Shown piece by piece: positions 27,750 through 37,241 of a stretch of 64,000 nt of DNA. The stretch comes from Devriesea agamarum (GTDB lineage: Bacteria > Actinomycetota > Actinomycetes > Actinomycetales > Dermabacteraceae). A program made the translations under genes and the position numbers. Below the pieces are notes generated by a model. It saw only the letters and a list, made by a program, of their open reading frames with translations. It made no database searches and had not been told where the DNA came from. The stretch spans positions 2,676,238 to 2,740,237 of the forward strand of contig NZ_LN849456.1 of the NCBI RefSeq assembly GCF_900070355.1, in the 5' to 3' direction. The first letter of the stretch is position 1. Every line of letters starts with the position of its first letter.

Positions 27750-28409
27750 TCAACGCTTCAACGTGAGGTCCAGATCCCAGGTGTAGTGAGCGGGCAGCTG
27801 GGGGATAGGCCACGCCGGATTCGGGAAAAAGTGTTCCCAGCCCGCGTTAAACGGATACTTCCACCCGGTGACCACCTTCTCCGCTTGCCGACCGTACTCG
27901 CGGATGCGGGCCACTTCCTCCGCTGTGAAATAGCCGGTCCGCTGCGCGCCCTCTAACTCGTCTTCGTCCTTGTAATGGAAGTCGCGCCGCGGCAAAACCA
28001 CCATATCGAGCACCAAATCCCGGGACCTGATCCCCTCATCGGTGCGTTCATACGGTGTTTCAAGATTGATGTAGTAACAACCTAACGAGCCATCGTCTTT
28101 ATAAAACAGCCACACCGAAAACGGGGTGTCAGGCAGGCCGATCATCAAAATGCCATTGCCTGTCCACAGCTGTTTGGACTGCACCCGGTGGGCCGTAAAC
28201 ATCCCCTCATCCCCAGCTCGACGCAAGGGCGAGCCGTTGTCGAGCACCGGAAGCAGAACTTCGGTGCCGGGAGCAATCCACAGCACAATGCCACGATCAT
28301 CATCGAGCACACAGGTGCCCGGGCGAACAGTAATAGTCGGGTGAGCGTGGGTGTAGTACGTCCACGTCACCATGTCGCCGGGTTTCCACCGGCGTGGTGC
28401 GCACGTCAT
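27750..28409 (-). CDS. DUF402 domain protein (possible nucleoside phosphatase-like)
   Basis: A 219-aa protein with the DUF402 core: VLWIAPGTEVLLPV, FSVWLFYKDDGSLGCYYINLETP and RSRDLVLDMVVLPRRDFHYKDEDEL. The acidic and Tyr/Asn residues in the last two stretches fit the metal-binding site known from the DUF402 nucleoside tri/diphosphatase of Staphylococcus. Function here is inferred from the family only. The C-terminal 60 residues (WKYPFNAGWEHFFPNPAWPIP) are rich in Trp and Pro. Confidence 0.85.
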   Translation of the reverse strand: MTCAPRRWKPGDMVTWTYYTHAHPTITVRPGTCVLDDDRGIVLWIAPGTEVLLPVLDNGSPLRRAGDEGMFTAHRVQSKQLWTGNGILMIGLPDTPFSVWLFYKDDGSLGCYYINLETPYERTDEGIRSRDLVLDMVVLPRRDFHYKDEDELEGAQRTGYFTAEEVARIREYGRQAEKVVTGWKYPFNAGWEHFFPNPAWPIPQLPAHYTWDLDLTLKR

Positions 28410-28571
28410 AGAAATTGTCCTGGCCGGTCGGCTCCGCGGGCGCGCCAGGACGGCGGCCGACCGTCTAACGCGTGAACTCTCAGGGCGACATGTGAGGCCA
28501 CCCGCGGAGGGAACGAGTATGGGCCGAGCCTACCGGACCGTTCCCTGCGCGTCGTGCCGAGACGAGAAGGT

Positions 28572-30419
28572 TCAGTGCGTTTCCGTGGACCACGCCGACC
28601 ACAAGGTGGCGTATTGTCCGTTCAGATCGAGCAGCTCCCGATGGGTGCCCTGTTCAATCAGTCGCCCATTTTCCATGACGCATATGCGGTCAGCGCGCGC
28701 CGCCTGAGACAGACGGTGCGCGACAATCAAAGTGGTGCGACCCGCAGAGGCCGCCAGCGCGCCCTGTTCGAGCACGCGGGCACCGAAGGACCCTTCATCA
28801 GCGGTGGCCTCATCCATCACCAGAATGCGCGGATCTTGCAACACAATCCGGGCGAGCGCCAGATGCTGGGCCTGCTCCGGGGTGAGTCGATGACCTTTTT
28901 CTCCGACCAGGGTGTTAATGCTGTCAGGGAGGGCCGCCACCCAACCATCAGCTTGCACCGTGCGCAGAGCGCGCCACAGATCCTCATCGCTTGCCTCAGG
29001 ATTCACCAAGCGCAAATCCTCGGCGAGAGTCCCTTTGAAGACGTGCGTGTCCTGACTGATGATCGAGCCGTATGACCGCTGGACAGCGATATCCATCTCC
29101 CCCAGAGGTACCCCGCCCCACAAAACCTCGCCGTGGGTGGGGCGCAGCGTTCCCGAAATAATGGCTGCAAGGGTGGATTTCCCGGCCCCGGACGTGCCGA
29201 CGAACGCCACTGTCTGGCCTGGTGCGATGCTGAGGTCCAAAGGCTGAAGCACCGTGCGTTCAACGCCGTCGGCGTCGGTGAGATAGGCATGGGAGACGCC
29301 GCGCACGGTGATGGAACTATCGCGCGGGGTCTTATACGCCTGAGTTCTGGCCCGATCAGTCGGCGGGATCGTATCAATCACCCCGATCATGCGGGTCAGG
29401 CTCGCGCCCGCTGACTGCAAGCTGTCAGCCATGAAGATCAGAAATGCCAGTGGCCAAAAAAGAGACACGAAGTACAGCCCGCCCGCCGTGGCCTGGCCAA
29501 CGCTGATCTCCTTCCATCCCACCAGGAAATATCCGGCGATCAGAACCAGGACGATGCCGAGCATTTCTGCCTTGTTGAAGAATGCCGTCACCTTGGCCAC
29601 AAGTTCGGAGAGCTGAAGGCTGAGTCCGTAGGCGATGCGGGAAAAGTGCGACACCCTTCCCACCTGGCGGTCTTCAATGGCGTAAGCGTGTACGGTTGGT
29701 GCGCCTTGGATCGAGCTGAGCAGCGCTTGGGCGCGATTACCGAGGGCCACACGCTCTTGCCGGTATAGCCGTGAGGAGCGCGGCAAATACCACCGCAGAG
29801 CCCACACGTAGATCGGAAGAACAAGCAGACCAGCGATCAGCATCCGCCAGTCCACCGACGCGATCCCGGCGAACACGAAGATCACCGTGAGCACGGTGGT
29901 GATCAGGTTAGGAACAACCTGGTTAATCGTGCGAGAGGCCACATCGACGTCATCGGCTACTCGTGACAGAGCGTCTCCGATCCCGGCTTTTTCCATTGTG
30001 CCGTTGGGCAGATTAAGCGCACGGTCGATCACATCCTCACGCATCTGCGCCAGAATCGTCTGGCCGAGCACCGCAATCTGGCCCCAACACAGAGCGCCGG
30101 TGATACCGCCAATAATGCCGACGGCCCCGATGGCCCCGGCCATCCACAGCACACCATCGACGCCTTGCCCGCTGGTAACCACGTCGACGATCTGCCCGAT
30201 CAACCGAGGAATTGAGGCGGTGGAGATAGCCCAGATCACGGCCGGCACGAGCGCGGCGATGGTTGCGGCTGGACGCTTTGCGGCGGCGCGCAGCATATAG
30301 ACAGTTGCTCGACGTCCGGTCGCGATCGGCAGCAAGTCGCGATGCTTGGCGACGGATGCTTCGATCTCTTCCAGGGTCGGGACATCGGATAGAGAATCCG
30401 ATGAGGCTGTGGTGGTCAT
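28572..30419 (-). CDS. ABC exporter half-transporter, catalytically intact subunit
   Basis: A 615-aa half transporter: a type I exporter TM domain with six helices, then an ATPase domain. Walker A GTSGAGKST and Walker B ILVMDEAT (with catalytic Glu) are normal, but the signature LSGGQ is replaced by LTPEQAQ. It overlaps the upstream partner by four bases (ATGA). Together they would form a heterodimer with one working composite site. Substrate unknown; multidrug, lipid or peptide export are possible. Confidence 0.92.
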   Translation of the reverse strand: MTTTASSDSLSDVPTLEEIEASVAKHRDLLPIATGRRATVYMLRAAAKRPAATIAALVPAVIWAISTASIPRLIGQIVDVVTSGQGVDGVLWMAGAIGAVGIIGGITGALCWGQIAVLGQTILAQMREDVIDRALNLPNGTMEKAGIGDALSRVADDVDVASRTINQVVPNLITTVLTVIFVFAGIASVDWRMLIAGLLVLPIYVWALRWYLPRSSRLYRQERVALGNRAQALLSSIQGAPTVHAYAIEDRQVGRVSHFSRIAYGLSLQLSELVAKVTAFFNKAEMLGIVLVLIAGYFLVGWKEISVGQATAGGLYFVSLFWPLAFLIFMADSLQSAGASLTRMIGVIDTIPPTDRARTQAYKTPRDSSITVRGVSHAYLTDADGVERTVLQPLDLSIAPGQTVAFVGTSGAGKSTLAAIISGTLRPTHGEVLWGGVPLGEMDIAVQRSYGSIISQDTHVFKGTLAEDLRLVNPEASDEDLWRALRTVQADGWVAALPDSINTLVGEKGHRLTPEQAQHLALARIVLQDPRILVMDEATADEGSFGARVLEQGALAASAGRTTLIVAHRLSQAARADRICVMENGRLIEQGTHRELLDLNGQYATLWSAWSTETH

Positions 30420-32173
30420 CGTAGAACGGTCTCCGTATACAGGGGCACTTCGCGTGCCAGGTTGTGGTGAGATCCGGCGGCTGCCACGTGGCCGTCGCGA
30501 ACGAACACCACTCGGTCGCAGATTGTCAGCAGAGCGGGCGCGTGGGTGATCAGCAGCGTGCGCTCGCCATTCCCGCGTCGAAAATCGGTCATACCGTCCG
30601 CAATTTTTTGTTCGGTGACGGCATCGACAGCGGTGGTCGGGTCGTGCAGGATCAAGATCGGGGTCTTAGCGGCAAAGGCGCGCGCCAATGCCACTCGTTG
30701 ACGCTGGCCACCAGACAGGTTGGTTCCGCCTTCTTGAATCTCTGAGTCCATACCGTCGGGCAACAGGGTCAACACGTCCGAGGCGCCTGCGGCGTCGATA
30801 GCGTTACGGACGTCTTGATCTGATCCGTCGGCGCAGCGCGTGAGAACTTGGTCGCGCAACGTACCTTCAAAAAGGTCGACGTGGTGGGGTTCAACCAGCA
30901 TGATGTCCCGGGCGGCGAGCGCTGAGGAGCGAACCAACGTGGTGTCGCCGATCTTCACACTGCCTGAGCTGTTATTCGCATGGGAGGCGTGTAATGCATC
31001 TAGGACCTCTCGCGCTTCTTTCGGGGTGCTGCAGACCAGGCCGACGATCTGGTCGGGCTCGATCCGCAGCTTGAGGCCATGCAGGTTGTCAGTGGTCAGG
31101 TCGTCAATAACTAGGTCTCCCGCTGGAATGCGGGCCACATGCTGTGTTTTATGCGGCGAATGGCTGAGTTCATTCAGCAGGTCCGCTATGCGATTGGCTG
31201 AGCCCTTCACCGAGGCCCAGTACACGGCGGCTTCGCCGATTGAATCCAGCTGACCCACTAGGGCCTGACTAATTCCAATGATCGCAATAAACGCCCCGAT
31301 GCTGATCCGGTCGTTCACAGCGAAATAGCCGGTCAGGCTAGCGATCACGGCAATCATGAGGAAGCCGACCCCGAGCGTTAAACCGTATCCGAGGCCACCG
31401 AATTGGGCGTTGCGCACCGAAGCGGCTAGGGCCCGCCGGGAACCGAATCGGTACCGCTGGTTCGCCGCGTGTTGCGCACCCAAACCCTGCAAAACCCGTA
31501 ACCCTTTGACCAGGTCGGTGGCGGTGGCGGAGGCTTCGGCGTTGGCCTCCTGTTGAGCGGTATGACGTTTAGTCATCACCGGGCCGATTAACCGGGTGAT
31601 GAGCAGAACGAAGACAACCCCGATCACCACTGCAATAGCGATCCGCCAGTCGAGGACCAGCAGGACAATCACAGTGCCGGCAAGTGTCACGAACACCGGC
31701 ATATAGAACTCGAACGCCGCGTACACGACCTGACCAGCGCGGTCAGCATCGGAGGTGGCGATGGACAGAATCTCGCCCGAGGACCGATTGGTGGGTCGTG
31801 CCCGAGGATCTAAGACCGCTTCGGTAATACGGACGCGCTGACGATGGATCTCCTCGAAACTGGCGCGCTTGAGCCGCAGGTACGCAATCTGCCAGCACTT
31901 CAAGCCGAGATAGATATCAGCGGCCAAAAGAAACAGCATCACGATCAGCATGATGGGCGACTGCGGCATAATCGCCCGGTCTACGGTCAGACCGACCAGT
32001 GCGGGCGTGAGTGTCTCTAAGACGTTAGATAAGAGCGCCAGAGGGAACCCGATCAGCACGGCCTTTTTCTGGCGCGCGATCATGTCGAGCACGATGTTGA
32101 CCCCGGTCAGTGGGCGTGGACCGAGGCCTGGAGCTGAAGATGAGGAGGAATCGCTGCGACGCGAAAAGAGCAT
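30416..32173 (-). CDS. ABC exporter half-transporter, degenerate-site subunit
   Basis: A 585-aa half transporter beginning MLFSRRSDSSSS. The TM domain is normal. In the ATPase domain the signature LSGGQRQRVALARA is intact, but Walker A has become VCSTPKEAR (no GxxGxGK) and the Walker B Glu is replaced (LILHDPTTAVD). These losses exactly complement those of the partner gene at 28572-30419. The frame extends to 32221; ATG 32173 is preferred since it opens directly into the usual N-terminus. Confidence 0.9.
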   Translation of the reverse strand: MLFSRRSDSSSSSAPGLGPRPLTGVNIVLDMIARQKKAVLIGFPLALLSNVLETLTPALVGLTVDRAIMPQSPIMLIVMLFLLAADIYLGLKCWQIAYLRLKRASFEEIHRQRVRITEAVLDPRARPTNRSSGEILSIATSDADRAGQVVYAAFEFYMPVFVTLAGTVIVLLVLDWRIAIAVVIGVVFVLLITRLIGPVMTKRHTAQQEANAEASATATDLVKGLRVLQGLGAQHAANQRYRFGSRRALAASVRNAQFGGLGYGLTLGVGFLMIAVIASLTGYFAVNDRISIGAFIAIIGISQALVGQLDSIGEAAVYWASVKGSANRIADLLNELSHSPHKTQHVARIPAGDLVIDDLTTDNLHGLKLRIEPDQIVGLVCSTPKEAREVLDALHASHANNSSGSVKIGDTTLVRSSALAARDIMLVEPHHVDLFEGTLRDQVLTRCADGSDQDVRNAIDAAGASDVLTLLPDGMDSEIQEGGTNLSGGQRQRVALARAFAAKTPILILHDPTTAVDAVTEQKIADGMTDFRRGNGERTLLITHAPALLTICDRVVFVRDGHVAAAGSHHNLAREVPLYTETVLR

Positions 32174-32308
32174 GGAAACTATCCCAGTGCACGAATATGG
32201 GTCGGCGCAAGGCATTTTCACGTCCCGGAGCGGCTATTTAAGAACCCTTTGCGTAAGGCCTTAAGGGGTGGGCGTCGTCGTTCGCCACCATGGGGTGCTG
32301 TGCTTGAC

Positions 32309-32352
32309 GTCACAACTGGTGCTGCTCGATGTCACAGCTGGTGCTGCTCGAC
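32309..32352 (+). repeat. 22-bp tandem duplication
   Basis: Two adjacent copies (32309-32330 and 32331-32352) of GTCACARCTGGTGCTGCTCG plus two bases. They lie in the 374-bp divergent spacer before the DsbA-like gene; nothing else is recognised there. Confidence 0.8.
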
Positions 32353-32547
32353 TGCGCCGTCGGCGTCGGTGCTGCAGACGATGGTCGATGCCGTGTCCTC
32401 CAGCGGGCATCCGAGGTGGAACAATGGTTTTGTGCTGAGCTCACTGCGTGGAAAGAGCCGCCCCGGCGGTGCAGTGAACCTGGCCAACGGTGCGCGGCAT
32501 TCGCGGACCTGGCCCCCTTGTATTCGATGACGCTTGAGGAGATGTCG

Positions 32548-33156
32548 ATGCCTGAGACTCGCGTGGAAATGTGGTTCGACCCGACTTGCCCGTGGGCTTG
32601 GATGACCAGCCGCTGGTTAAAGAACGCGCAGGAAGTACGCGATATTGAGGTGACGTTTTCCGTCATGTCTTTGTCCGTTCTGAACCAGGGGCGCGATCTT
32701 GATCCTGACTATCGTCGTGCTATGGATCAGGCGTGGGGGCCGGTGCGCGTCGCAATAGCGGTGGAGCAAGCCGGGGGCAAGGCCGCTCTCGACGCCTATT
32801 ACACGGCCTTTGGCGAGGCTTTCCACGTGCACGGTGACCGGGACCCCATCTCTGTGATGCAGAAGGCGGTGTCGGCTGCCGGAGTGGACGTGCCGGTTGC
32901 GCAGGTGAGCGCGTCCGATGAACTCGACGATGCACTACGCGCTTCGCACCAGCGGGCGATAGACCTGGTCGGCAATGACGTCGGCACCCCGGTGATCTCC
33001 TTCGGCGAAGGCACGGCCTATTTCGGGCCGGTGGTCTCCCCAGCCCCGCGCGGTGAGGATGCGGGCCGATTACTCGACGGTCTGCGCATGATGAGCGCTG
33101 TCCCCGGATTCTTCGAGCTCAAGCGCAGCCGGACAGTTGGGCCGATTCTCGACTGA
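32548..33156 (+). CDS. DsbA-like thioredoxin-fold protein (mycothiol-dependent reductase family)
   Basis: A 202-aa protein with the Rv2466c-like N-terminus MWFDPTCPWAWMTSRWL. The active site is CPWA: the first Cys is kept and the second is Ala, a monothiol form seen in this actinobacterial family, whose best-known member uses mycothiol. The rest has the DsbA helical insertion and a C-terminal FGEGTAYFGPVVSP. ATG 32548 has GAGGAG six bases before it. No signal peptide, so cytoplasmic. Confidence 0.85.
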   Translation: MPETRVEMWFDPTCPWAWMTSRWLKNAQEVRDIEVTFSVMSLSVLNQGRDLDPDYRRAMDQAWGPVRVAIAVEQAGGKAALDAYYTAFGEAFHVHGDRDPISVMQKAVSAAGVDVPVAQVSASDELDDALRASHQRAIDLVGNDVGTPVISFGEGTAYFGPVVSPAPRGEDAGRLLDGLRMMSAVPGFFELKRSRTVGPILD

Positions 33157-33174
33157 GTCGTGGCCCACTAGCAT

Positions 33175-33212
33175 GTGCGAAAGCGACGAGCAGGTGCGAA
33201 AGCGACGAGCAG
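33175..33212 (+). repeat. 19-bp tandem duplication
   Basis: GTGCGAAAGCGACGAGCAG occurs twice back to back (33175-33193, 33194-33212), upstream of rpiB. Confidence 0.85.
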
Positions 33213-33329
33213 GCACGTCGTGACCGGCGACCAGGCGTCGACCGGGAGGCTATACCATCTGGTCGACGTCCCACCCGCCGGCCCGTCGCGCACACATCAC
33301 ATAGGTATAACCAGGAAGAAGAACCGTAT

Positions 33330-33848
33330 ATGCGTATCCACATTGGAACCGATCATGCCGGCTTTGACGTAAAGAACCGGCTGGTCAACAGCCTTAGAGC
33401 AAAGGGCCATGAGGTGATTGACCACGGCGCGCACACCTTCGATGCGCTGGATGATTACCCGCCGTTTTGCACTGCCGTCGGACAGGGCGTCGTCGATGAT
33501 CAGGAACAGGGCCGGGAGGCTCTGGGCATTGTGATCGGTGGATCTGGCAATGGCGAGCAGATCGCGGCGAATAAAGTCGCGGGAGTTCGCGCGGCCTTAG
33601 TGTGGAACGAAGACACCGCCAAGCTCGCCCGCGAGCACAATGACGCCAATGTGGTGTCCGTCGGCGCTCGTCAGCACGGCGAAACTGAGCTGGATGAACT
33701 CATCGACTTATTTATCGCCACCCCGTTTAGCGGTGAACAGCGTCATCAACGGCGTATTGATCTTCTCGCCCAGTTCGAGCGCACCGGTGGGTACGGCGAG
33801 GTAGCCGACGGCGGGATGTCCGACACCGAGCCGGTGCCGACGCGCTGA
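33330..33848 (+). CDS. rpiB: Ribose-5-phosphate isomerase B
   Basis: A 172-aa RpiB/LacAB protein that interconverts ribose 5-phosphate and ribulose 5-phosphate. It starts MRIHIGTDHAGFDVK and has IGGSGNGEQIAANKVAGVRA with the loop that binds the phosphate. The stop overlaps the following Nei gene start by one base (TGATG), as seen in other actinomycetes where rpiB and a glycosylase are paired. Confidence 0.95.
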   Translation: MRIHIGTDHAGFDVKNRLVNSLRAKGHEVIDHGAHTFDALDDYPPFCTAVGQGVVDDQEQGREALGIVIGGSGNGEQIAANKVAGVRAALVWNEDTAKLAREHNDANVVSVGARQHGETELDELIDLFIATPFSGEQRHQRRIDLLAQFERTGGYGEVADGGMSDTEPVPTR

Positions 33849-34852
33849 TGCCCGAGGGTCATACGATCCACCGGCTCGCCGACGCTTTGCGCGGGGCCTT
33901 CGGCGGTGATGCGGTTGCCCTGACGAGTCCGCAGGGGCGCTTTGCCGCCGAAGCTGATTCCTTGACCGGGCAGGTTCTCATCGCGGCGGAAGCCGTGGGG
34001 AAGCATCTGTTTCTCGGTTTCGGCCCGGCGGCAGACGATGAGCCGGCGCGGTATGTGCATATCCACCTCGGATTGTATGGATCCTGGACTTTTGCCGGGG
34101 ACTCCACCTTCTCTCAGGTCCAGGCCATCGGCGCCCCGCGTAAACGCGTGGGGGAGCGGGAGAGCACAACCGGGGACGCTCGCGACGCCTGGCAACATCT
34201 CAAACCTGGGCCGAATGTGCGACTGCGCATGGCCGGCAGACACGGCCTTGCCGACCTCACTGGTCCCAATACCTGCGAGGTGGTGGATGCGCGAGGACGG
34301 CACAACATTCTGACTCGCCTTGGACCAGATCCTCTGCGCGTGGATGCGGATCCGGCCCGGTTTGTTGACGCGGTGTTGCGTTCCCGTACCTCAATCGGTG
34401 TGCAGCTTATGAACCAGCAGGTCATCGCGGGGGTCGGCAATATTTACCGGGCGGAAACCCTATTCCGAGTAGGTCTTGATCCGGAGATTCCGGGGCGCGA
34501 ACTCAGCCGGTCCGTCGTCACGGCCCTCTGGGATGATCTGGTTCCACTCATGCGGTATGGGGCGCACACCGGCAGAATCGTCACCACCGAACCCGACCAT
34601 CGCGATATCGCCCCGTTCCTAGTTGAACGCTCCCGCGGCTCTCGGCAAAACGGTGACGAGGACGCCGGGGTGGTGCCGCGCGAAAAGTCGTTCTACGTCT
34701 ACCATCGGCAGGGATTCCCCTGCCGGGTGTGCGGGGCGATAGTGCTCATGCGGGAGGTAGCGGGACGCACCCTGTTCTGGTGCGGCCGCTGCCAAAAATC
34801 GCGGGCGCGCAGGCGCGCCTGGCCGCATGACCCATCCTGGATGCAGGGTTGA
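33848..34852 (+). CDS. Fpg/Nei-family DNA glycosylase (Nei-type)
   Basis: A 334-aa base-excision repair glycosylase. The catalytic Pro-Glu follows the initiator (MPEGHTIHRLADAL), the helix-two-turn-helix is QVIAGVGNIYRAETLFRVGL, and the C-terminal zinc finger is CRVCG...CGRCQ. It removes oxidised bases and nicks the abasic site. Translation is coupled to rpiB. Confidence 0.93.
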   Translation: MPEGHTIHRLADALRGAFGGDAVALTSPQGRFAAEADSLTGQVLIAAEAVGKHLFLGFGPAADDEPARYVHIHLGLYGSWTFAGDSTFSQVQAIGAPRKRVGERESTTGDARDAWQHLKPGPNVRLRMAGRHGLADLTGPNTCEVVDARGRHNILTRLGPDPLRVDADPARFVDAVLRSRTSIGVQLMNQQVIAGVGNIYRAETLFRVGLDPEIPGRELSRSVVTALWDDLVPLMRYGAHTGRIVTTEPDHRDIAPFLVERSRGSRQNGDEDAGVVPREKSFYVYHRQGFPCRVCGAIVLMREVAGRTLFWCGRCQKSRARRRAWPHDPSWMQG

Positions 34853-34987
34853 GACGGTAGATGTCTGTCTGAGTGGCGATGGCCGGGGCGCTCGCCGATT
34901 GTCGGGTCCCCTTGTACTCCCGCTAGCGTTTCCCGGCGGGCGGTGACGGGAAAGCGATGGGCCTTCGTCACAGCGTGGGTGTGGGGG

Positions 34988-35016
34988 TTGTACGTGGGCA
35001 ACACCTGACCTACAGT
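34988..35016 (+). promoter_or_regulatory. Promoter of the abi locus RNA
   Basis: TTGTAC (34988-34993) and TACAGT (35011-35016) are spaced by 17 bases. Transcription would start near 35023, right before the structured RNA. Confidence 0.55.
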
Positions 35017-35021
35017 GAAAC

Positions 35022-35086
35022 TGATAGATCCCCGGTCAGGCCTCTTGCCCTTAGGCAATGCACAAATGGCCGGGGCCTTTTATTTT
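35022..35086 (+). ncRNA. Structured RNA upstream of abi gene (abiF RNA motif-like)
   Basis: An outer stem CCCCGG (35030-35035) with CCGGGG (35070-35075) encloses an inner hairpin TTGCC-CTTA-GGCAA (35045-35058) and an unpaired GCACAAATG stretch. CCTTTTATTTTC follows directly, so the outer stem plus T-run can end transcription. A structured RNA class upstream of abiF-type (Abi_2) genes has been described from comparative genomics, and position and architecture fit it. It is probably expressed as a short RNA with partial read-through into the gene. Confidence 0.65.
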
Positions 35087-35101
35087 CATGGGAGATGTGA
35101 G

Positions 35102-36046
35102 ATGTCGAAAGACTGGCTCAGCTATGAAGATCAAGTAGTGCTCTTGAGCCGGCGAGGCATGCAGGTCGACGATGCGGGTGCTGCAGCCGACTTTCTCTCA
35201 CGTGTGAGTTACTACCGTCTTGCGGGGTATTTCCGCCATTGGCAACAAGACCCGCAACATGGCGACAATCGGTTTATCGGTGGCATTTCCTTCGACACTC
35301 TCCGTGCTCTGTATGAGGCCGAGCTGCAGCTGGTGACCGTTTGTGACGGCTTGCTGCACTCGCTCGAGGTTTTGCTCCGGGCCAGATTCGCGCACGCCTA
35401 TGGCCGCATCATTGGAGTGACCGGAATGTTTGCGCGAGGCGAGGGCTTCACCCAGCCTCCAAATCCAGGCGAGATGCGGGTCGAAGAACATCCGCTGGCG
35501 AATCTCGACCGCAGCAAAGAAGCATTCATTGTGCACTACCGTGACGAGATCAAACAGGGATCCACCTACAAACCAGAAGCGTATGACCGTATGCCGATCT
35601 GGGTAGCAGTCGAAGCGTTCTCCTTTGGTAGTCTCTCGCGTTTGATCGAGGCATCAGGACAATCAGGGGTTTTAGATGATATTGCTGACTCGATGAACAC
35701 CTCTCGAAAGCTCCTGCCGGGGCAAGTCCGTTCGTTCGTGTATTTACGTAACCGAATCGCCCACTGTGCTCAGCTGTGGAACCACTCCGTGCTCGATGTG
35801 CCCGGTATACAGCCCAAAATGGTACGACGCGTTCGACAGCGCCATCGTGGATTTTCTAACCACTCGATCTACAAGATCCTTATCGCGCTTGACGACGTCG
35901 CTACCAGGTCAGGAATTCGCGCTAGCTGGCTACAGGATGTCGTTGAACCGATTCTCGCTACGCATCCGCTCTTGGCACACGGCATTGCTCAACCTGCCAA
36001 GTATGGCGAGATGCCGTGCGATGTACTGTGCCAGTCCTTCATGTAG
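35102..36046 (+). CDS. Abi family (abortive infection, AbiD/AbiF-like) protein
   Basis: A 314-aa Abi_2 family protein. Typical features are the N-terminal FLSRVSYYRLAGYFRHWQ, the middle RDRSKE-like region (HYRDEIKQ), PIWVAVEAFSFGSLSRLIE, and the HEPN-type RNase motif VYLRNRIAHCAQLWNH (R-N-R-x-A-H). Family members act in phage defence or as RNA-targeting toxins. GGGAG precedes ATG 35102. The upstream structured RNA is the likely antitoxin or regulator. Confidence 0.88.
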   Translation: MSKDWLSYEDQVVLLSRRGMQVDDAGAAADFLSRVSYYRLAGYFRHWQQDPQHGDNRFIGGISFDTLRALYEAELQLVTVCDGLLHSLEVLLRARFAHAYGRIIGVTGMFARGEGFTQPPNPGEMRVEEHPLANLDRSKEAFIVHYRDEIKQGSTYKPEAYDRMPIWVAVEAFSFGSLSRLIEASGQSGVLDDIADSMNTSRKLLPGQVRSFVYLRNRIAHCAQLWNHSVLDVPGIQPKMVRRVRQRHRGFSNHSIYKILIALDDVATRSGIRASWLQDVVEPILATHPLLAHGIAQPAKYGEMPCDVLCQSFM

Positions 36047-36094
36047 GAATTGCACTCGGGTTTGTCCTCGCTCAGCACCCGCTAGGCTTATGCG

Positions 36095-37144
36095 ATGGCG
36101 GATACGGTAACCCCCTTGGCCCCCTTTTCGACTGGAATGTTGCCAGTCAGCGACGGACATGAACTGTTTTATGAGTTGTCGGGAAATCCCGAGGGCATAC
36201 CAGCTCTCTATCTGCACGGTGGCCCTGGGAGCGGGCTCGGCACGGGCAAGTACCGGGCAGATTTTGATCCTGACCGCTACTTCATTGTTAGTTTCGACCA
36301 GCGCGGATGTGGACGCAGCACCCCGCATGTGACTGATCCACGCCATCGGCTGACGGACAACACCACCCCGCATCTCATCGCTGATATCGAGGCGTTGCGA
36401 TCCCATCTCGGTGTCAGTTCGTTCCTGGTTGCCGGGGTGTCCTGGGGATCGACCCTCGCCTTGGCATACGCGCAGGCGCATCCCGACCGTGTGGCCGCCC
36501 TTATCTTGGTCGCGGTCACCACCACCAGTCGTGAGGAAGTTGACTGGATTACCGAGGGGGTGGGCGCGATATTCCCCGAAATGTGGGATGAACTCGCGGA
36601 GTTCGCCCAGGAGCATGGCGGATTTGAGCCGGAGGATCGGTCACCTCAGCGAAAACGTCTGGTCAGCGCCTATGCCGACATGCTGACTGGCTCCGATCTT
36701 CAGCTGCGGGACCGGGCAGCTGCGGTCTGGTGCGTCTGGGAGGACGAACATATTCGCATTGGGAAAGCCGGAGTATACGAACGCCGAACGGCCCGGCAGA
36801 TCACTGCACCCGATGCAACCGACTCGGAATGTGGTCCGGAGGTCTCGGCGGACCTGATCGCGTTTTGTACGCTCGTAACCCACTACTGGTCCCACGACGG
36901 GTTCGGACCGGAAGGCGGACTGCTTACCCGGATGGATCGGTTGCACGGTATCCCTGGCACTTTGATCCATGGGCGGCGCGATGTGTCGGGCCCAGCGGTG
37001 ACGGCATGGAACCTGCATCGGGCGTGGCCGGGAAGCAGGTTGATCATCGTCGAGGAGGAAGGGCATGGCGGGCCGCGGATGATGGAGCATTGGCGGCGCG
37101 CCACGGATGCGTACGCCGATACGCACAGCGACTCGGACGCCTGA
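36095..37144 (+). CDS. pip: Prolyl aminopeptidase (proline iminopeptidase, S33)
   Basis: A 349-aa alpha/beta hydrolase. The oxyanion segment is LHGGPGSG, the nucleophile elbow GVSWGSTLALAYAQAHP, and the catalytic Asp and His lie in HGRRDVSGP and EEEGHGG. The N-terminus DGHELFYELSGNPEGIPALYLH is typical of the family, which removes N-terminal proline. Cytoplasmic. Confidence 0.92.
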   Translation: MADTVTPLAPFSTGMLPVSDGHELFYELSGNPEGIPALYLHGGPGSGLGTGKYRADFDPDRYFIVSFDQRGCGRSTPHVTDPRHRLTDNTTPHLIADIEALRSHLGVSSFLVAGVSWGSTLALAYAQAHPDRVAALILVAVTTTSREEVDWITEGVGAIFPEMWDELAEFAQEHGGFEPEDRSPQRKRLVSAYADMLTGSDLQLRDRAAAVWCVWEDEHIRIGKAGVYERRTARQITAPDATDSECGPEVSADLIAFCTLVTHYWSHDGFGPEGGLLTRMDRLHGIPGTLIHGRRDVSGPAVTAWNLHRAWPGSRLIIVEEEGHGGPRMMEHWRRATDAYADTHSDSDA

Positions 37145-37241
37145 TCCAAGACCTGGCACATACGTGATACCGGATATTGCGCACCGGTGCTCACACGATA
37201 CCGGAGGCTTCGGAGCTTGTATGGTCCGATATGGTGGCCCC

